In this document: positions 63,878 through 64,000 of the stretch, piece by piece | How the letters are laid out: each line of letters starts with the position of its first letter | Numbering within the stretch: the first letter of the stretch is position 1 | From: Aurantimicrobium minutum | Lineage (GTDB): Bacteria > Actinomycetota > Actinomycetes > Actinomycetales > Microbacteriaceae | Direction of reading: 5' to 3' | DNA length: 64,000 nt | NCBI RefSeq assembly: GCF_029893825.1 | Contig: NZ_JARXXV010000001.1 | Location: forward strand, 434,001 to 498,000 | The notes under the pieces: generated by a model | The model's input: the letters and a program-made list of their open reading frames with translations, nothing else | Database searches by the model: none | Told to the model about the DNA's origin: nothing | Made by a program: the position numbers and the translations under genes

Positions 63878-64000
63878 TTATCGAGACTGCTGAGTGATAA
63901 CTTGACGCAGCATCTGAGATCGAACAACCTCGATGTGGCGTGAAATCTCATGTGCACGTTCGATAGAGCGCGCGTGGCTAGCGGCATCCTGACGGTGGCT
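63878..64000 (-). CDS. C-terminal 40 residues of an unidentified protein (runs off window)
   Basis: The minus strand is open from base 64000 to a TAA at 63880-63878, encoding an amphipathic, His/Arg-rich helical tail ('DAASHARSIERAHEISRHIEVVRSQMLRQVITQQ'). Its position upstream of the MerR gene suggests the companion FtsR-type MerR regulator that is often next to it, whose C-terminus is also helical. This is a positional guess. The 139-base gap to the MerR gene holds no gene I can support. Confidence 0.5.
   Translation of the reverse strand, partial: SHRQDAASHARSIERAHEISRHIEVVRSQMLRQVITQQSR

Overview
The window is a chromosomal segment from an actinobacterium, most likely a small-genome Microbacteriaceae member of the freshwater planktonic type. 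This placement is inferred. It rests on the gene order rplU-rpmA-obgE-proB-proA-nadD-rsfS, folC followed by DUF4233, a type II DAHP synthase, DUF1990 and DUF4032 proteins, a single-polypeptide pyruvate carboxylase, a LAXTG-type surface anchor and an actinobacterial ileS T-box. Base composition by eye is close to half GC, low for the phylum. Coding density is very high, with many 1-4 base start/stop overlaps. No prophage, insertion sequence, CRISPR array or integron was seen.

Layout. 1-713: 3' part of a SURF1 gene. 714-6629 (minus): HIT protein, phoH, ybeY, a CorC-like protein, era, and then leuA behind its own leucine leader. 6639-9559: rsmE, dnaJ and hrcA with a CIRCE operator. 9590-13320: hemW, a DUF1990 protein and lepA. 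13496-17526: rpsT (+), holA and the DNA-uptake pair comEC/comEA. 17597-22967: a FUSC transporter with an upstream small ORF, a GH3 hexosaminidase, a CstR-like regulator with a CoA-disulfide reductase-rhodanese fusion under a palindromic operator, and a luciferase-like oxidoreductase. 23150-27509: an orphan sugar-ABC ATPase, a DUF4032 kinase-like protein, a quinone-reductase-like enzyme, YjdM and an unusual RpiB-family protein. 27543-37120 (minus): tRNA-Ala, rsfS, a TM-tailed coiled-coil protein, nadD, proA, proB, obgE, rpmA, rplU and RNase E/G. 37434-41786: VKOR, an MFS exporter, ndk, DUF4233 and folC. 41779-48009: ileS (-) under a T-box, divergent from valS (+). 48012-56064: small proteins, thioredoxin, an APC permease, type II DAHP synthase, plsC, a ROK sugar kinase, an acyl-CoA ligase and peptide deformylase. 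56079-64000: an EspI-like MinD ATPase, a LAXTG-anchored surface protein, pyruvate carboxylase, a ParA-family ATPase, a MerR regulator and a partial gene.

Most genes are housekeeping: translation, ribosome assembly, proline/leucine/aromatic synthesis, cofactor synthesis. The most interesting content is regulatory RNA and DNA. A 16-residue Leu-rich leader precedes leuA, and its hairpin arm is copied almost exactly at the leuA ribosome binding site, which predicts translational attenuation. A class II T-box precedes ileS. A hairpin overlaps the RNase E/G ribosome binding site. A CIRCE element precedes hrcA-dnaJ. A perfect 16-bp operator sits upstream of a CsoR-family sensor that has lost the copper-binding histidine. 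Several starts look leaderless. Two extracytoplasmic or envelope-linked proteins (the 417-residue surface protein and the 490-residue coiled-coil protein) and the EspI-like ATPase are the least understood coding content.
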